Shown here: positions 7,358-14,392 of the stretch, piece by piece
Layout of the letters: every line of letters starts with the position of its first letter
Position numbering within the stretch: the stretch's first letter is position 1
Assembly: GCA_948759685.1 (NCBI GenBank)
Contig: CAQBGY010000058.1
Coordinates: 1-14,512, forward strand
Direction: 5' to 3'
DNA length: 14,512 bases
Source: an uncultured Eubacterium sp.
Lineage (GTDB): Bacteria; Bacillota_A; Clostridia; Lachnospirales; Lachnospiraceae
The notes under the pieces: generated by a model
The model's database searches: none
Told to the model about the DNA's origin: nothing
What the model saw: the letters and a program-made list of their open reading frames with translations, nothing else
Position numbers and translations under genes: made by a program

Positions 7358-10300
7358 ATGGCAGAAAAAAAAAAGAAACTGTCGGCTGAATTTGCAAAGG
7401 ATAAAAATACTTTTGCTGGCAGCAGTCCCGCAAAGAAAAATACTGCCGCAAAAAGAGCAAAGCAGAAGCAGCCCGGCACACACCAGCCGAGGGATGCAGA
7501 TACAACTTCTGGACATCATGTCCAGAAGTCTGTGCAGGAAAAATCTGCTAATGAAGTTGTAAAGCAGAATGGTTCAAAGCAAAAGAGCAGACCAGACAGT
7601 ACCGATGTGTGGGATAACCACAGCAGTTTTCAGGGTGATACACAGAAAAAGGCAAAACAGAAAGCAAAATCCAGTCAGAAAAAACGCAGACAGCAGAGGA
7701 AATTCCAGAAAGAAAATAGTTTTACGGGGCTGAAAGAGAAGCCAGACAGCAACATTGCTGACAGTAAAACAGAAAGCGGTTTTTCCCATGAACAGAACGC
7801 TTTTACGAATGACAACGGAGAGGAACAGGCTGAAAATGCAAAAGAATTTAAGGACGATTACCGCCGCAGGGATACTTACCACAGAAGCGAGAAAAAGGGC
7901 AGATACCGCAGACGTAAATATCAGGACAGGGAGCGTACAAAAAAATCAGATACCAGGCATGACTTTCAGACAAAAGACAATACGTTTACAGAAAGCAATC
8001 CCTTTACCGATGGTGCAGAACCGGAATTTCAGGGTAGCAAGAAATTAGAAAAGCTGCAAAAGAAGGCGGAGAAAGATGGGAAAAAGACCAGAAACGCAGT
8101 GAAGAAACCACCAAAGAAAAAGGAAGACTCCTTAGAGCGTGCTTCTGGTGAAAAGGCAGATAAAGCAAATCAGGACAAGGGAGGCACGGAAAAGAATGAT
8201 TTCAGGAGTGGCTTTCAGACAAAGGACAATACATTTACGAAAAGCAATCCTTTCACCGATGGCGCAGAACCGAAATTTCAGGGCAGCAAGAAATTAGAAA
8301 AGCTGCAAAAGAAGGCGGAGAAAGTCGGGAAAAAGACCGAAACTGCAAGGAAGAAACTGCCGAAGAAAAAGGAATATTCCTTAGAGCGTGTCTTTGATGA
8401 AAAAACGGGCAGGGCAAAGTATGTGCTGACCGCCGTAGTAAGGGATAAACCCTTTAAGGAGGACAGCCCAGTAAAGAGGATTGCGGGCAGAGCCGGATCA
8501 GAGTTTATCAATTATGCACATGGCAAGGTTGCCGAATCTGAAAAAGAAAACTCTGCGGTGGAGGGCGCACATAAGACGGAGCAGAAAGCCGAAGATGCTT
8601 ACAGCTTTGTGAAACGGCATTATAAGAGTAAGGAACAGCGGCAGCGTGGGAAAGTGGCAAAGCTGGAGAAAAAGCAGTTCCAAAAAGAAGTGAATTTCCG
8701 CTATCAGAAGTTTTTGGAAGAAAACTCGGAAATGCAGGAAAAGACCTTAAAGAAGCAGCTCCAGAAACGGTTACAGAAACAGCGCATCAAGCGTGAGTAT
8801 GCAAAGGCAAGACGTGCGGGGCAGGTGGCGAAGAATACAAAGGAAGCGGCTGTGAAGTCCACCAATTTCACTACGACGGTAGCAAAAAAAATACAGGAGA
8901 CAACGGCAAAACACGCCTCACTCCTTGTGACAGTTGCGGCTTTCGGGGTTCTTCTCATTATGATAATGACTTCCATATCGTCCTGTGGGGCGATGTTCTC
9001 GGAGGGTATGAGTACCACGCTGGCAGGGAGCTACATGAGTGTTCCGGCAGAGATTGACGCTGCGGATTTAACTTTTTCAAAATTTGAAATGGAATTGCAG
9101 AAAGAGATTGATTCCATAGAAACGGATTACCCGGACTATGACGAATACCGCTATAACCTTGACGCAATCGGTCATGACCCGTTTGCACTCATCAGCTACC
9201 TTTCCGCAGTCTATACGGAGTTTACGGTGGCAGACATGCAGAGTGAAATTGAAAGTCTTTTTGACGAGATGTATGAACTGACCTTAAACCCTACCGAAGA
9301 AACAAGGACAAGGATAGTAACCAAGACAGGCACAAGGACAGTAACAAATGCTGACGGCACGACAAGCACGGAAACCTATACTTATGAGGAGGAAGAAGAA
9401 TATACCGTAACCATACTGGAGGTTACGCTGACCGCCAAAAACCTGAACGTGGTTGTTGCCGGACACATGAACAGTGAGCAGAAAGAAATCTATGCACTTT
9501 ATAATGAAACGCATGGGCTGACACAGCAGTTTTATACGCCGCTAAACCTGTACTGGTATAATTATGTGAGCAGCTATTACGGCTACCGCATCAATCCGGT
9601 AATGGGAGATGAACAGTTCCACAGGGGAGTTGATATTGCAGTGCCGACAGGAACAACCGTCCTTGCGGCGATGGATGGCACAGTCACGACAGCCGCTTAC
9701 GACAGTTATTATGGGAATTATGTGGTGATTGAGGACAGCAAAGGCTACTGTACCAAGTATGCCCACATGGACACGTTAAGCGTCAGTGCGGGGCAGGCGG
9801 TGAAGCATGGGGATACCATAGGGACAACGGGGAATACGGGGAGCAGTACCGGAAGCCACCTGCATATCGAATGTCTGTATAACGGGGAATATTACAACCC
9901 GTTATTTTATTTTGAAGCAGGGGAAGGAACGCTCTATGGAGAAACAGGTGCACCGGGAAGCGGCGGGGGAAATGCCATACCGCCTGATTCTTACGGTGAT
10001 GCGGCAGTACAGGCGCTTATGGAAGAAGCCGCAAAGTATTTAGGTTATCCGTATGTATGGGGCGGTTCAAGCCCGTCCACCAGCTTTGACTGTTCTGGCT
10101 TTGTCTGCTGGGTGTTTACCAACAGCGGGGTGCATAACCTGCCACGTACTACTGCACAGGGCATCTATGACCAGTGTACCTCGGTTTCAGTGGCAGATGC
10201 AAAAGTGGGGGATATTATCTTTTTCACAGGCACTTACAACTCGGCGGGGCCTGTGAGCCACGTAGGAATCTATTGTGGCAATGGGACAATGATACATTGT

Positions 10301-10384
10301 GGAGATCCGATTAAATATGCTAGCATCAATACGTCCTACTGGCAGAGCCACTTTTATGCGTTTGGCAGGATATCAGGAAATTGA
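7358..10384 (+). CDS. bifunctional M23 / NlpC-P60 cell-wall hydrolase (VirB1-like)
   Basis: The protein is 1008 residues. ATG 7358 has GGAGG 7 nt upstream; the open frame reaches back to 7289 inside the radical SAM gene, without support. Residues 1 to about 515 are Lys/Gln/Glu-rich and probably cytoplasmic, with N-x-F-T motifs and an 83-residue-period duplication. One membrane segment (about 517-540, ending SISSCG) anchors it. Outside lies an M23/LytM endopeptidase (about 740-855) with HRGVD (H755, D759) and HLHIE (H834, H836). A C-terminal NlpC/P60 domain (about 880-1008) has catalytic Cys912 in DCSGF and His968 in SHVGIY. All catalytic residues are present. It should open peptidoglycan for the transfer channel, like Tn916 Orf14. 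The long charged N-terminus exceeds that of most family members I know. Confidence 0.93.
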   Translation: MAEKKKKLSAEFAKDKNTFAGSSPAKKNTAAKRAKQKQPGTHQPRDADTTSGHHVQKSVQEKSANEVVKQNGSKQKSRPDSTDVWDNHSSFQGDTQKKAKQKAKSSQKKRRQQRKFQKENSFTGLKEKPDSNIADSKTESGFSHEQNAFTNDNGEEQAENAKEFKDDYRRRDTYHRSEKKGRYRRRKYQDRERTKKSDTRHDFQTKDNTFTESNPFTDGAEPEFQGSKKLEKLQKKAEKDGKKTRNAVKKPPKKKEDSLERASGEKADKANQDKGGTEKNDFRSGFQTKDNTFTKSNPFTDGAEPKFQGSKKLEKLQKKAEKVGKKTETARKKLPKKKEYSLERVFDEKTGRAKYVLTAVVRDKPFKEDSPVKRIAGRAGSEFINYAHGKVAESEKENSAVEGAHKTEQKAEDAYSFVKRHYKSKEQRQRGKVAKLEKKQFQKEVNFRYQKFLEENSEMQEKTLKKQLQKRLQKQRIKREYAKARRAGQVAKNTKEAAVKSTNFTTTVAKKIQETTAKHASLLVTVAAFGVLLIMIMTSISSCGAMFSEGMSTTLAGSYMSVPAEIDAADLTFSKFEMELQKEIDSIETDYPDYDEYRYNLDAIGHDPFALISYLSAVYTEFTVADMQSEIESLFDEMYELTLNPTEETRTRIVTKTGTRTVTNADGTTSTETYTYEEEEEYTVTILEVTLTAKNLNVVVAGHMNSEQKEIYALYNETHGLTQQFYTPLNLYWYNYVSSYYGYRINPVMGDEQFHRGVDIAVPTGTTVLAAMDGTVTTAAYDSYYGNYVVIEDSKGYCTKYAHMDTLSVSAGQAVKHGDTIGTTGNTGSSTGSHLHIECLYNGEYYNPLFYFEAGEGTLYGETGAPGSGGGNAIPPDSYGDAAVQALMEEAAKYLGYPYVWGGSSPSTSFDCSGFVCWVFTNSGVHNLPRTTAQGIYDQCTSVSVADAKVGDIIFFTGTYNSAGPVSHVGIYCGNGTMIHCGDPIKYASINTSYWQSHFYAFGRISGN
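7962..8390 (+). repeat. two in-frame 180-bp repeats, 249-bp period
   Basis: Copies at 7962-8141 and 8211-8390 encode closely similar 60-residue blocks, starting FQTKDNTFT and ending in a PKKKE...SLER stretch. The period of 249 bp is exactly 83 codons, so the reading frame is kept. Synonymous differences show the duplication is not recent. A related N-x-F-T motif also occurs upstream as ENSFTG and QNAFTN. Confidence 0.88.
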
Positions 10385-10508
10385 TTGTCTGATAATAATT
10401 AAGTTTGACAATATGAGAATAAAGTATGACATTTTCATAAAAAAGTGTGACAACATTTATCGCAACGAATGAATGATAAAAAAGTATGACAACCACAAAG
10501 CAAAAATC

Positions 10509-10622
10509 ATAAAAAAGCCTGACAATATCAGGATAAATACCATAGGTGGCAATGTCATAAACCAGAACGTGGAATCGTCACGCTGACCAGCTTGGAGTGC
10601 AGAGCATTTCAGGCTTTTTTAT
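10509..10622. repeat. 14-bp perfect inverted repeat enclosing 86 bp
   Basis: ATAAAAAAGCCTGA (10509-10522) is the exact reverse complement of TCAGGCTTTTTTAT (10609-10622). The enclosed 86 bp is less AT-rich than its surroundings. The right arm ends in T6, as a plus-strand terminator would. The element could be a long-stem RNA or a small non-autonomous insertion. No target duplication is visible. Confidence 0.6.
10511..10532 (-). terminator. rho-independent terminator-like hairpin on the minus strand
   Basis: Read on the minus strand, CCTGA-TATTG-TCAGG is followed by CTTTTTT. The 5-bp stem is short. No minus-strand gene precedes it, so it may be fortuitous or act on antisense transcription. 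Confidence 0.35.
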
Positions 10623-10641
10623 TGTCAAACTGTTTTATTAC

Positions 10642-10780
10642 AAAGGCACTTGTGAATGTAAGACTTCTTAATGAAAGGACATTGATGTCAAGCATTTATT
10701 CAGTCTGACAATTTCAGGTTTTTGTAAAATGATTATATCAAAAAAGCACCTGTAAATGTAAGGCTTTTTTATAAAAGGAC
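10642..10780 (+). repeat. imperfect direct repeat of about 39 bp
   Basis: AAAGGCACTTGTGAATGTAA (start 10642) and AAAAGCACCTGTAAATGTAA (start 10743) begin two blocks of about 39 nt, both ending AAAGGAC, roughly 101 bp apart. Most differences are transitions. The second copy runs into the hairpin before the DUF4315 gene. Confidence 0.6.
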
Positions 10781-10789
10781 GATAAAAAA

Positions 10790-10805
10790 GCACCTTATTC
10801 GGTGC
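10790..10805. promoter_or_regulatory. hairpin just before the DUF4315 ribosome binding site
   Basis: GCACC (about 10790-10794) and GGTGC (10801-10805) pair around TTATTC, directly 5' of the AAGGAAGG site. On the minus strand the stem is followed by T6, so it is terminator-shaped for antisense transcripts. On the plus strand it could only influence translation. The role is inferred. Confidence 0.35.
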
Positions 10806-10823
10806 AGAAAGGAAGGTTGGAGT

Positions 10824-11114
10824 GTGACAAAGGAAAGAATTGAAAAAGAGCTTTCCAAAGTCCGGGGGCAGCTTGCAGATTTGCAGGAAAAGCAGAAGGA
10901 TTTGGAGAGCCAGTTACAGATGGCAGAGGATGCGGAGAAGATGAAATTTATTGAGAAAAATAAAATTTCTCTGGAACGTTTAATCCTGTTAAATAAAGTG
11001 AGCGAGGAAGAAATTTTAAATCTGCTAAAGAAAAAAGAGCAGGAGGAAAAGCAGGCACAGCAAACAGAAAGGGAGGCAGCAAGCCATGAACAGAAAAATG
11101 AAGCTACGTTATAG
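10824..11114 (+). CDS. DUF4315 family coiled-coil protein
   Basis: The protein is 96 residues from GTG 10824, with AAGGAAGG at 10809-10816. It is a highly charged coiled coil through about residue 50, with the ERIEKELSKVRGQLADLQ-type heptads of DUF4315. The block NKISLERLILLNKVSEEEIL is conserved in this family. DUF4315 genes sit immediately before DUF4366 in Tn1549-type transfer modules; the function is unknown. The last 29 nt overlap the DUF4366 start in another frame, so the two are probably translated together. It has no membrane segment or signal peptide and is likely cytoplasmic. Confidence 0.88.
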   Translation: MTKERIEKELSKVRGQLADLQEKQKDLESQLQMAEDAEKMKFIEKNKISLERLILLNKVSEEEILNLLKKKEQEEKQAQQTEREAASHEQKNEATL

Positions 11115-12642
11115 GGTGGTGTTATCGCTCATTTTATCAGCGGTATTATTCTGTATGCCCATAGTGGTATTTTCCATGAACGGAAATAATGTCATTGATG
11201 CAAAGGCGGAGGAAAGCGGCACAGAAGTGGAAACAGAGGGAGAAAGCATTTCAGGAAATGAAGTGCCGAAATCGGAATGTACCTGTGAGAAAAGGTGCAG
11301 CACATATGATTTTGATAAAGACTGTGAAGTATGCACTGCCGATTACAAGGATTGTGGGTATAAGACACCGAATGTAGTAATCCATATCAACAGTCCGAGC
11401 GGATGGTACAACGAAAAAGCAACCGTAACATTTTCCGTATCCGATACGGTACATACGGGGAACTTTGAAACAGCGAAGATACAGGCAAAAGTCGGGCAGA
11501 ATGGGAGCTGGACGGACGTGACGGAAGATAAAAAACTGGAAATTTCAGAGAATTGTACCATCTATGTGCAGGTCACAGACCAGAAAGGCAATACATATGA
11601 GCGAAGCAGGGCTGTCAGGTGTTTTGACACTACAAAGCCCACGCTCAATGCGGCGGTCAGCGACGGGCTGTTAAGCGTCCAGGTGCATGACACAGATTCT
11701 GGCGTAAAGGCGGTTTATGTGAACGGATATGAATTTACAGAGTTCACAAACGGCACGCTGAATATCCGCTTACAGCAGTTTGACGCAGGGTATGAGTATT
11801 TTACCATTTCCGCTATGGACAATGCCGGGAATATGTCGGAAGTCTATAAGACGAAAAACCCTTATTATAAAGACCCTGCGGACGAGAGTGACGAGAACCC
11901 GGCGGAGCAGCTCCCAGTCAATGCTGAAGCTACCAAGTCGGGGAACGCTACAGCCACTGTGACAGAACATACCAAGACGGACGGTGATGGGAACACCGTT
12001 TCAAAGACACCAGAGGAACAGAAGAAAAAGGAATTTGCCAAAGCGGATGCGGCGGAAAAGGCAGAAAGCGGGGAGAAGGAGAAAGAGAAAGAGCAGTTCG
12101 GGCAGGGGAAAGAGTTTTATACAATCCAGACGGCATCGGACAAGGTTTTCTACCTGATTATTGACCGTGACGGGGAGGAAGAAATGGTATATTTCCTTAC
12201 AGAGATTACGGAAAATGACCTGTTAAATGCCACTTCCGATAACAGCGAAATCCTGCCGAAAAATTCCGCAGCTTTGGAATCAGCAATCCCGGCAGGGGAA
12301 GACGCACTGCCGAACAATAACGGGGAAAAGCTGGAAGATACACAGCAGACGGAGGAAAATACCGGAGAAACAGAAAATACGGAAGATGAAGAAAGCACAG
12401 AGGAAAACGAACCAGAAGAAAAAGCAGCGGACCCGGACCCGGTCATTTCCTATATCCTCATGGGTGCATTTGCAATAGCATTTATCGGAGGAGCTTATTA
12501 TTTCAAGGTAGTCCGCAAGAAAAAAGAGGATTTTATCGAGGACGAAGATGAGGACGATGAGGATCATGAGGAATACGAGAACGAAGAGGAAGAACAAGAG
12601 GATAATTCTGGAGATGATTTTTTTGAAAATGGGGAGGAGTAA
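11086..12642 (+). CDS. DUF4366 cell-surface protein with Cys-rich and Ig-like regions
   Basis: The protein is 518 residues. ATG 11086 follows GGGAGG and lies inside the end of the DUF4315 gene. A signal peptide with basic MNRKMKLRYR and a hydrophobic core probably cleaves after AKA (about 41). Six cysteines follow within residues 65-90 (CTCEKRC...CEVC...C). Residues about 95-265 look like one or two beta-sandwich, Ig-like domains (INSPSGWYNEKATVTFSVSD; DTTKPTLNA; AMDNAGN). A low-complexity Glu/Asn/Thr-rich stretch leads to a membrane segment at about 453-475 and a strongly acidic cytoplasmic tail (EDEDEDDEDHEE). The topology is type I. DUF4366 proteins are constant partners of these secretion genes. 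A role in contact between mating cells is plausible but not shown. Confidence 0.87.
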   Translation: MNRKMKLRYRVVLSLILSAVLFCMPIVVFSMNGNNVIDAKAEESGTEVETEGESISGNEVPKSECTCEKRCSTYDFDKDCEVCTADYKDCGYKTPNVVIHINSPSGWYNEKATVTFSVSDTVHTGNFETAKIQAKVGQNGSWTDVTEDKKLEISENCTIYVQVTDQKGNTYERSRAVRCFDTTKPTLNAAVSDGLLSVQVHDTDSGVKAVYVNGYEFTEFTNGTLNIRLQQFDAGYEYFTISAMDNAGNMSEVYKTKNPYYKDPADESDENPAEQLPVNAEATKSGNATATVTEHTKTDGDGNTVSKTPEEQKKKEFAKADAAEKAESGEKEKEKEQFGQGKEFYTIQTASDKVFYLIIDRDGEEEMVYFLTEITENDLLNATSDNSEILPKNSAALESAIPAGEDALPNNNGEKLEDTQQTEENTGETENTEDEESTEENEPEEKAADPDPVISYILMGAFAIAFIGGAYYFKVVRKKKEDFIEDEDEDDEDHEEYENEEEEQEDNSGDDFFENGEE

Positions 12643-12650
12643 CTAACAGC

Positions 12651-13211
12651 ATGGGAGAAAAGAAGTATTCTGTTATTCTGGCGGATCCGCCCTGGCACTA
12701 CAGGGTGTATTCTAAAAAAGGCATGGGAAGAAGTGCAGAGAGCCACTATCCCACCATGGACATAGAAGATATAAAGGCACTTCCGGTAGCTGACATTGCA
12801 GACAAGGACTGTGCCTTATTTCTATGGGTAACATTCCCCTGCCTTTTGGAAGGACTGGAAGTAATAAAGGCATGGGGGTTTACCTATAAAACAGTAGCGT
12901 TTGTATGGGTAAAGCAGAATAAAAAGAGGGAATCGCTCTTTTGGGGCATGGGATACTGGACACGCAGCAATGCAGAGCTTTGTATTTTAGCAACAAAAGG
13001 CTCACCAAAACGTGTGGATGCAGGGGTGCATCAGGTAGTTATGTCACATATTGAAGAACACAGCAGGAAACCGGCAGAGGTGCATCAAAGGATTAACCAG
13101 CTTATGGGCAGTGTGCCAAAGATAGAGCTTTTTGCCCGAAGAAAAACAGAGGGGTTTGATGTATGGGGAAACGAAGTGGAATGTGATATTGAATTGACAG
13201 GAGGAAAATAA
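12651..13211 (+). CDS. MT-A70 family adenine-N6 methyltransferase
   Basis: The protein is 186 residues, with GGGGAGGAG upstream and an 8-nt gap after DUF4366. The catalytic DPPW motif is at residues 12-15 (ILADPPWHY). ALFLWVTFPCLLEG and RSNAELCILATKG are further MT-A70 hallmarks, and EEHSRKPAEVHQRI lies in the usual C-terminal SAM-pocket region. The length is normal for the short ICE and phage members. It is expected to methylate adenine, probably in DNA of the element, and could protect it from restriction on entering a new host. The target sequence is unknown, and RNA methylation cannot be excluded. The stop lies one base before the topoisomerase start. Confidence 0.93.
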   Translation: MGEKKYSVILADPPWHYRVYSKKGMGRSAESHYPTMDIEDIKALPVADIADKDCALFLWVTFPCLLEGLEVIKAWGFTYKTVAFVWVKQNKKRESLFWGMGYWTRSNAELCILATKGSPKRVDAGVHQVVMSHIEEHSRKPAEVHQRINQLMGSVPKIELFARRKTEGFDVWGNEVECDIELTGGK

Positions 13212-13212
13212 A

Positions 13213-13530
13213 ATGAAGTTAGTGATAACCGAAAAGCCGAGTGTGGCACAGGCAGTTTCCCACGTAATCGGCGCAAATGAAAGAAAAGCCGGGTACATGG
13301 AGGGGAACGGTTTCCTTGTTTCATGGTGCATCGGGCATCTGGTGGAGCTTGCACAGCCGGATGCCTATTCTGGTGCATGGAAAAAGTGGAATTATGAGAG
13401 CCTGCCCATGATACCGAAGAAATGGCAGACGGAAGTAAAAAGTGGCACGGCGGCACAGTATAAGGTGTTAAAGGGGATTATGCACAGGGAAGATGTGACG
13501 GCTGTGGTTTGTGGAACGGATGTTGGATAG
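13213..13530 (+). pseudogene. topB: topoisomerase III, truncated after 105 residues
   Basis: The start is intact: AGGAGG at 13199-13204, ATG 13213, and the Toprim N-terminus MKLVITEKPSVAQAV with the catalytic Glu7. The protein follows the family through GHLVELAQP and KWNYESLPMIPKKW to VVCGTDVG, then meets TAG at 13528. Full-length enzymes run to roughly 700 residues, and here REGELIFR would follow. The break falls exactly in the acidic metal-binding motif. The active-site Tyr, the gate domains and most of the Toprim fold are therefore absent, and the product cannot relax DNA. Sequence after the stop shows no topoisomerase in any frame. This is loss by insertion or deletion, not a point mutation. 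The rest of the gene may lie outside the window. Confidence 0.88.
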
Positions 13531-13783
13531 TGCGGAGGGGTGACAAACAAATATAAATAAGAAAGGGACTTCCTCAATTCCTTAAAAGGCTATGACAGCA
13601 ACGGTTATAGTCTTTTTTCATGCGGTAATTACTGTATGAAATGTACTTCTGTTTCCCCAAGCGGAGAAATACCTGTCAATGATATTCCGCAATTCAAACT
13701 CCCGACAAGTAACGAGAAAAAATCATATATAAGCACCGAAACCAATCAATCATATCAATCCATATCACAGGAGGGCAAAGACC
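13531..13783. other. junction and leader region before the right-hand genes
   Basis: After the broken topoisomerase there is no credible gene until 13784. The interval holds the terminator at 13588-13618 and an AT-rich leader with short repeats of ATCAATC and CATATCA (13743-13768). A weak promoter-like pair is CCGACA (13702-13707) and TATATA (13726-13731), 18 bp apart. A strong AGGAGGG (13769-13775) precedes the next gene. Confidence 0.5.
13588..13618 (+). terminator. rho-independent terminator
   Basis: GGCTATGAC (13588-13596) pairs over 9 bp, including two G-U, with GTTATAGTC (13604-13612) around a 7-nt loop. Six T residues follow. It would end transcription entering from the conjugation operon and separates it from the genes to the right. 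Confidence 0.8.
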
Positions 13784-14392
13784 ATGAACAAAAAGCAGGA
13801 ACAGCAGATTTTAGATTATTACAGCACCACCAACAAATATATCCGTAGCAGGACACACTCCAATGCGCATCAGACTGTATTCACCAAAGAAAGCGACAGA
13901 TACCAGTGGCTTGTGCTGGAGCAGAAAAGTCAGTGCGAAGTTGAGGCAAGGCAGACCGACAGTCATGGAACAATCACAGCAAGGGATAATTACGAACTGA
14001 CAAGAAATCTCCCTAAGTGCGTGGGCGTGGAGCGTTTATGTGAGGGCGCAAATTTTCAGATACCTTTTAACGCTGATGAAATCAACTTAATCTATCAGTT
14101 TGGGGAGCAGAGCAAAGCGGAAACGTGCGCCAGTCTGTCCGCTATTCTTCCGCAGATAAAGGACAGCGACACAAAGCAGATAGTAAGCGGCACATTGAAG
14201 AAATTAAATGCCCTGTCAGAAAAAACGTGTGCGGAACTGACCGCCACCACCAAAAGACGGAAACTGACCGAGCGTGACCATTCCATAAAGACAAGGTTAG
14301 CCAAAGCAAAGGAACAGGCGAAACAGCCGACAGTTGCCGAGGGAAAACTGCACAGAACCCACAGCAAAGGAAAGGGGGATATGGCGCTATGA
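13784..14392 (+). CDS. hypothetical ICE-associated protein, 202 residues
   Basis: I cannot assign a function. ATG 13784 has an excellent AGGAGGG 8 nt upstream. The protein is soluble and charged, with no signal peptide or membrane segment. The N-terminal part begins MNKKQEQQILDYYSTTN, the middle carries isolated cysteines (CVGVERLCEGANF), and the C-terminal third is Lys/Arg/Thr-rich and probably helical (TTKRRKLTERDHSIKTRLAKAKEQA), which could bind nucleic acid. Its stop overlaps the next start as ATGA, so the two genes form an operon. Similar pairs occur in accessory regions of Clostridia ICEs as far as I remember. It follows the terminator and so is expressed separately from the transfer genes. 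Confidence 0.75.
   Translation: MNKKQEQQILDYYSTTNKYIRSRTHSNAHQTVFTKESDRYQWLVLEQKSQCEVEARQTDSHGTITARDNYELTRNLPKCVGVERLCEGANFQIPFNADEINLIYQFGEQSKAETCASLSAILPQIKDSDTKQIVSGTLKKLNALSEKTCAELTATTKRRKLTERDHSIKTRLAKAKEQAKQPTVAEGKLHRTHSKGKGDMAL

Larger units (their letters stand above)
10401..10712 (+). repeat. iteron-like AAG-N3-TGACAA direct repeats
   Basis: AAGTNTGACA-type copies begin at 10401, 10422, 10443, 10482 and 10515, and a sixth (AGTCTGACAAT) begins at 10702. The first three are spaced exactly 21 bp apart, two helical turns. The copies at 10436-10453, 10475-10492 and 10508-10525 share an 18-nt consensus, NATAAAAAAGNNTGACAA. An inverted copy, ATTGTCAAACT at 10621-10631, is an exact reverse complement of 10402-10412. 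Such arrays can be protein-binding sites or remnants of repeated insertion. Which applies here cannot be told. Confidence 0.65.
10385..10823. other. 439-bp repeat-rich non-coding interval
   Basis: No gene with a credible start and ribosome binding site is seen on either strand. The sequence is AT-rich and contains iteron-like TGACAA repeats, a 14-bp inverted repeat, a duplicated block of about 39 bp, and hairpins next to A6/T6 tracts. These are listed separately. No convincing -35/-10 pair was found for the DUF4315 gene. The interval separates the hydrolase gene from the next operon segment and is the only long gap inside the module. Confidence 0.7.

Noticed and set aside
10457..10558. Minus-strand 33-codon ORF encoding a very hydrophobic peptide in the repeat region
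   Set aside because: It has no ribosome binding site, and its hydrophobicity comes from T-rich repeat sequence read as Phe/Leu/Ile. A toxin-like reading is not supported.
10401..10780. CRISPR array
   Set aside because: The repeat units are short and unevenly spaced (21, 21, 39 and 33 bp), with no uniform spacers and no cas genes nearby.
13085..13456. 123-codon minus-strand ORF opposite the methyltransferase and topoisomerase genes
   Set aside because: It is antisense to two recognised genes, has Pro/Ser/Phe-rich shadow composition and shows no family features.
13530..13545. GTGCGG after the topoisomerase break as the 5' end of a second group II intron
   Set aside because: Only six bases match. 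No domain V, maturase or in-frame exon continuation is present in the remaining sequence.
13636..13848. 70-codon plus-strand ORF before and overlapping the 202-residue gene
   Set aside because: It has no ribosome binding site, no recognisable motif, and runs out of frame through the start of a well-supported gene.
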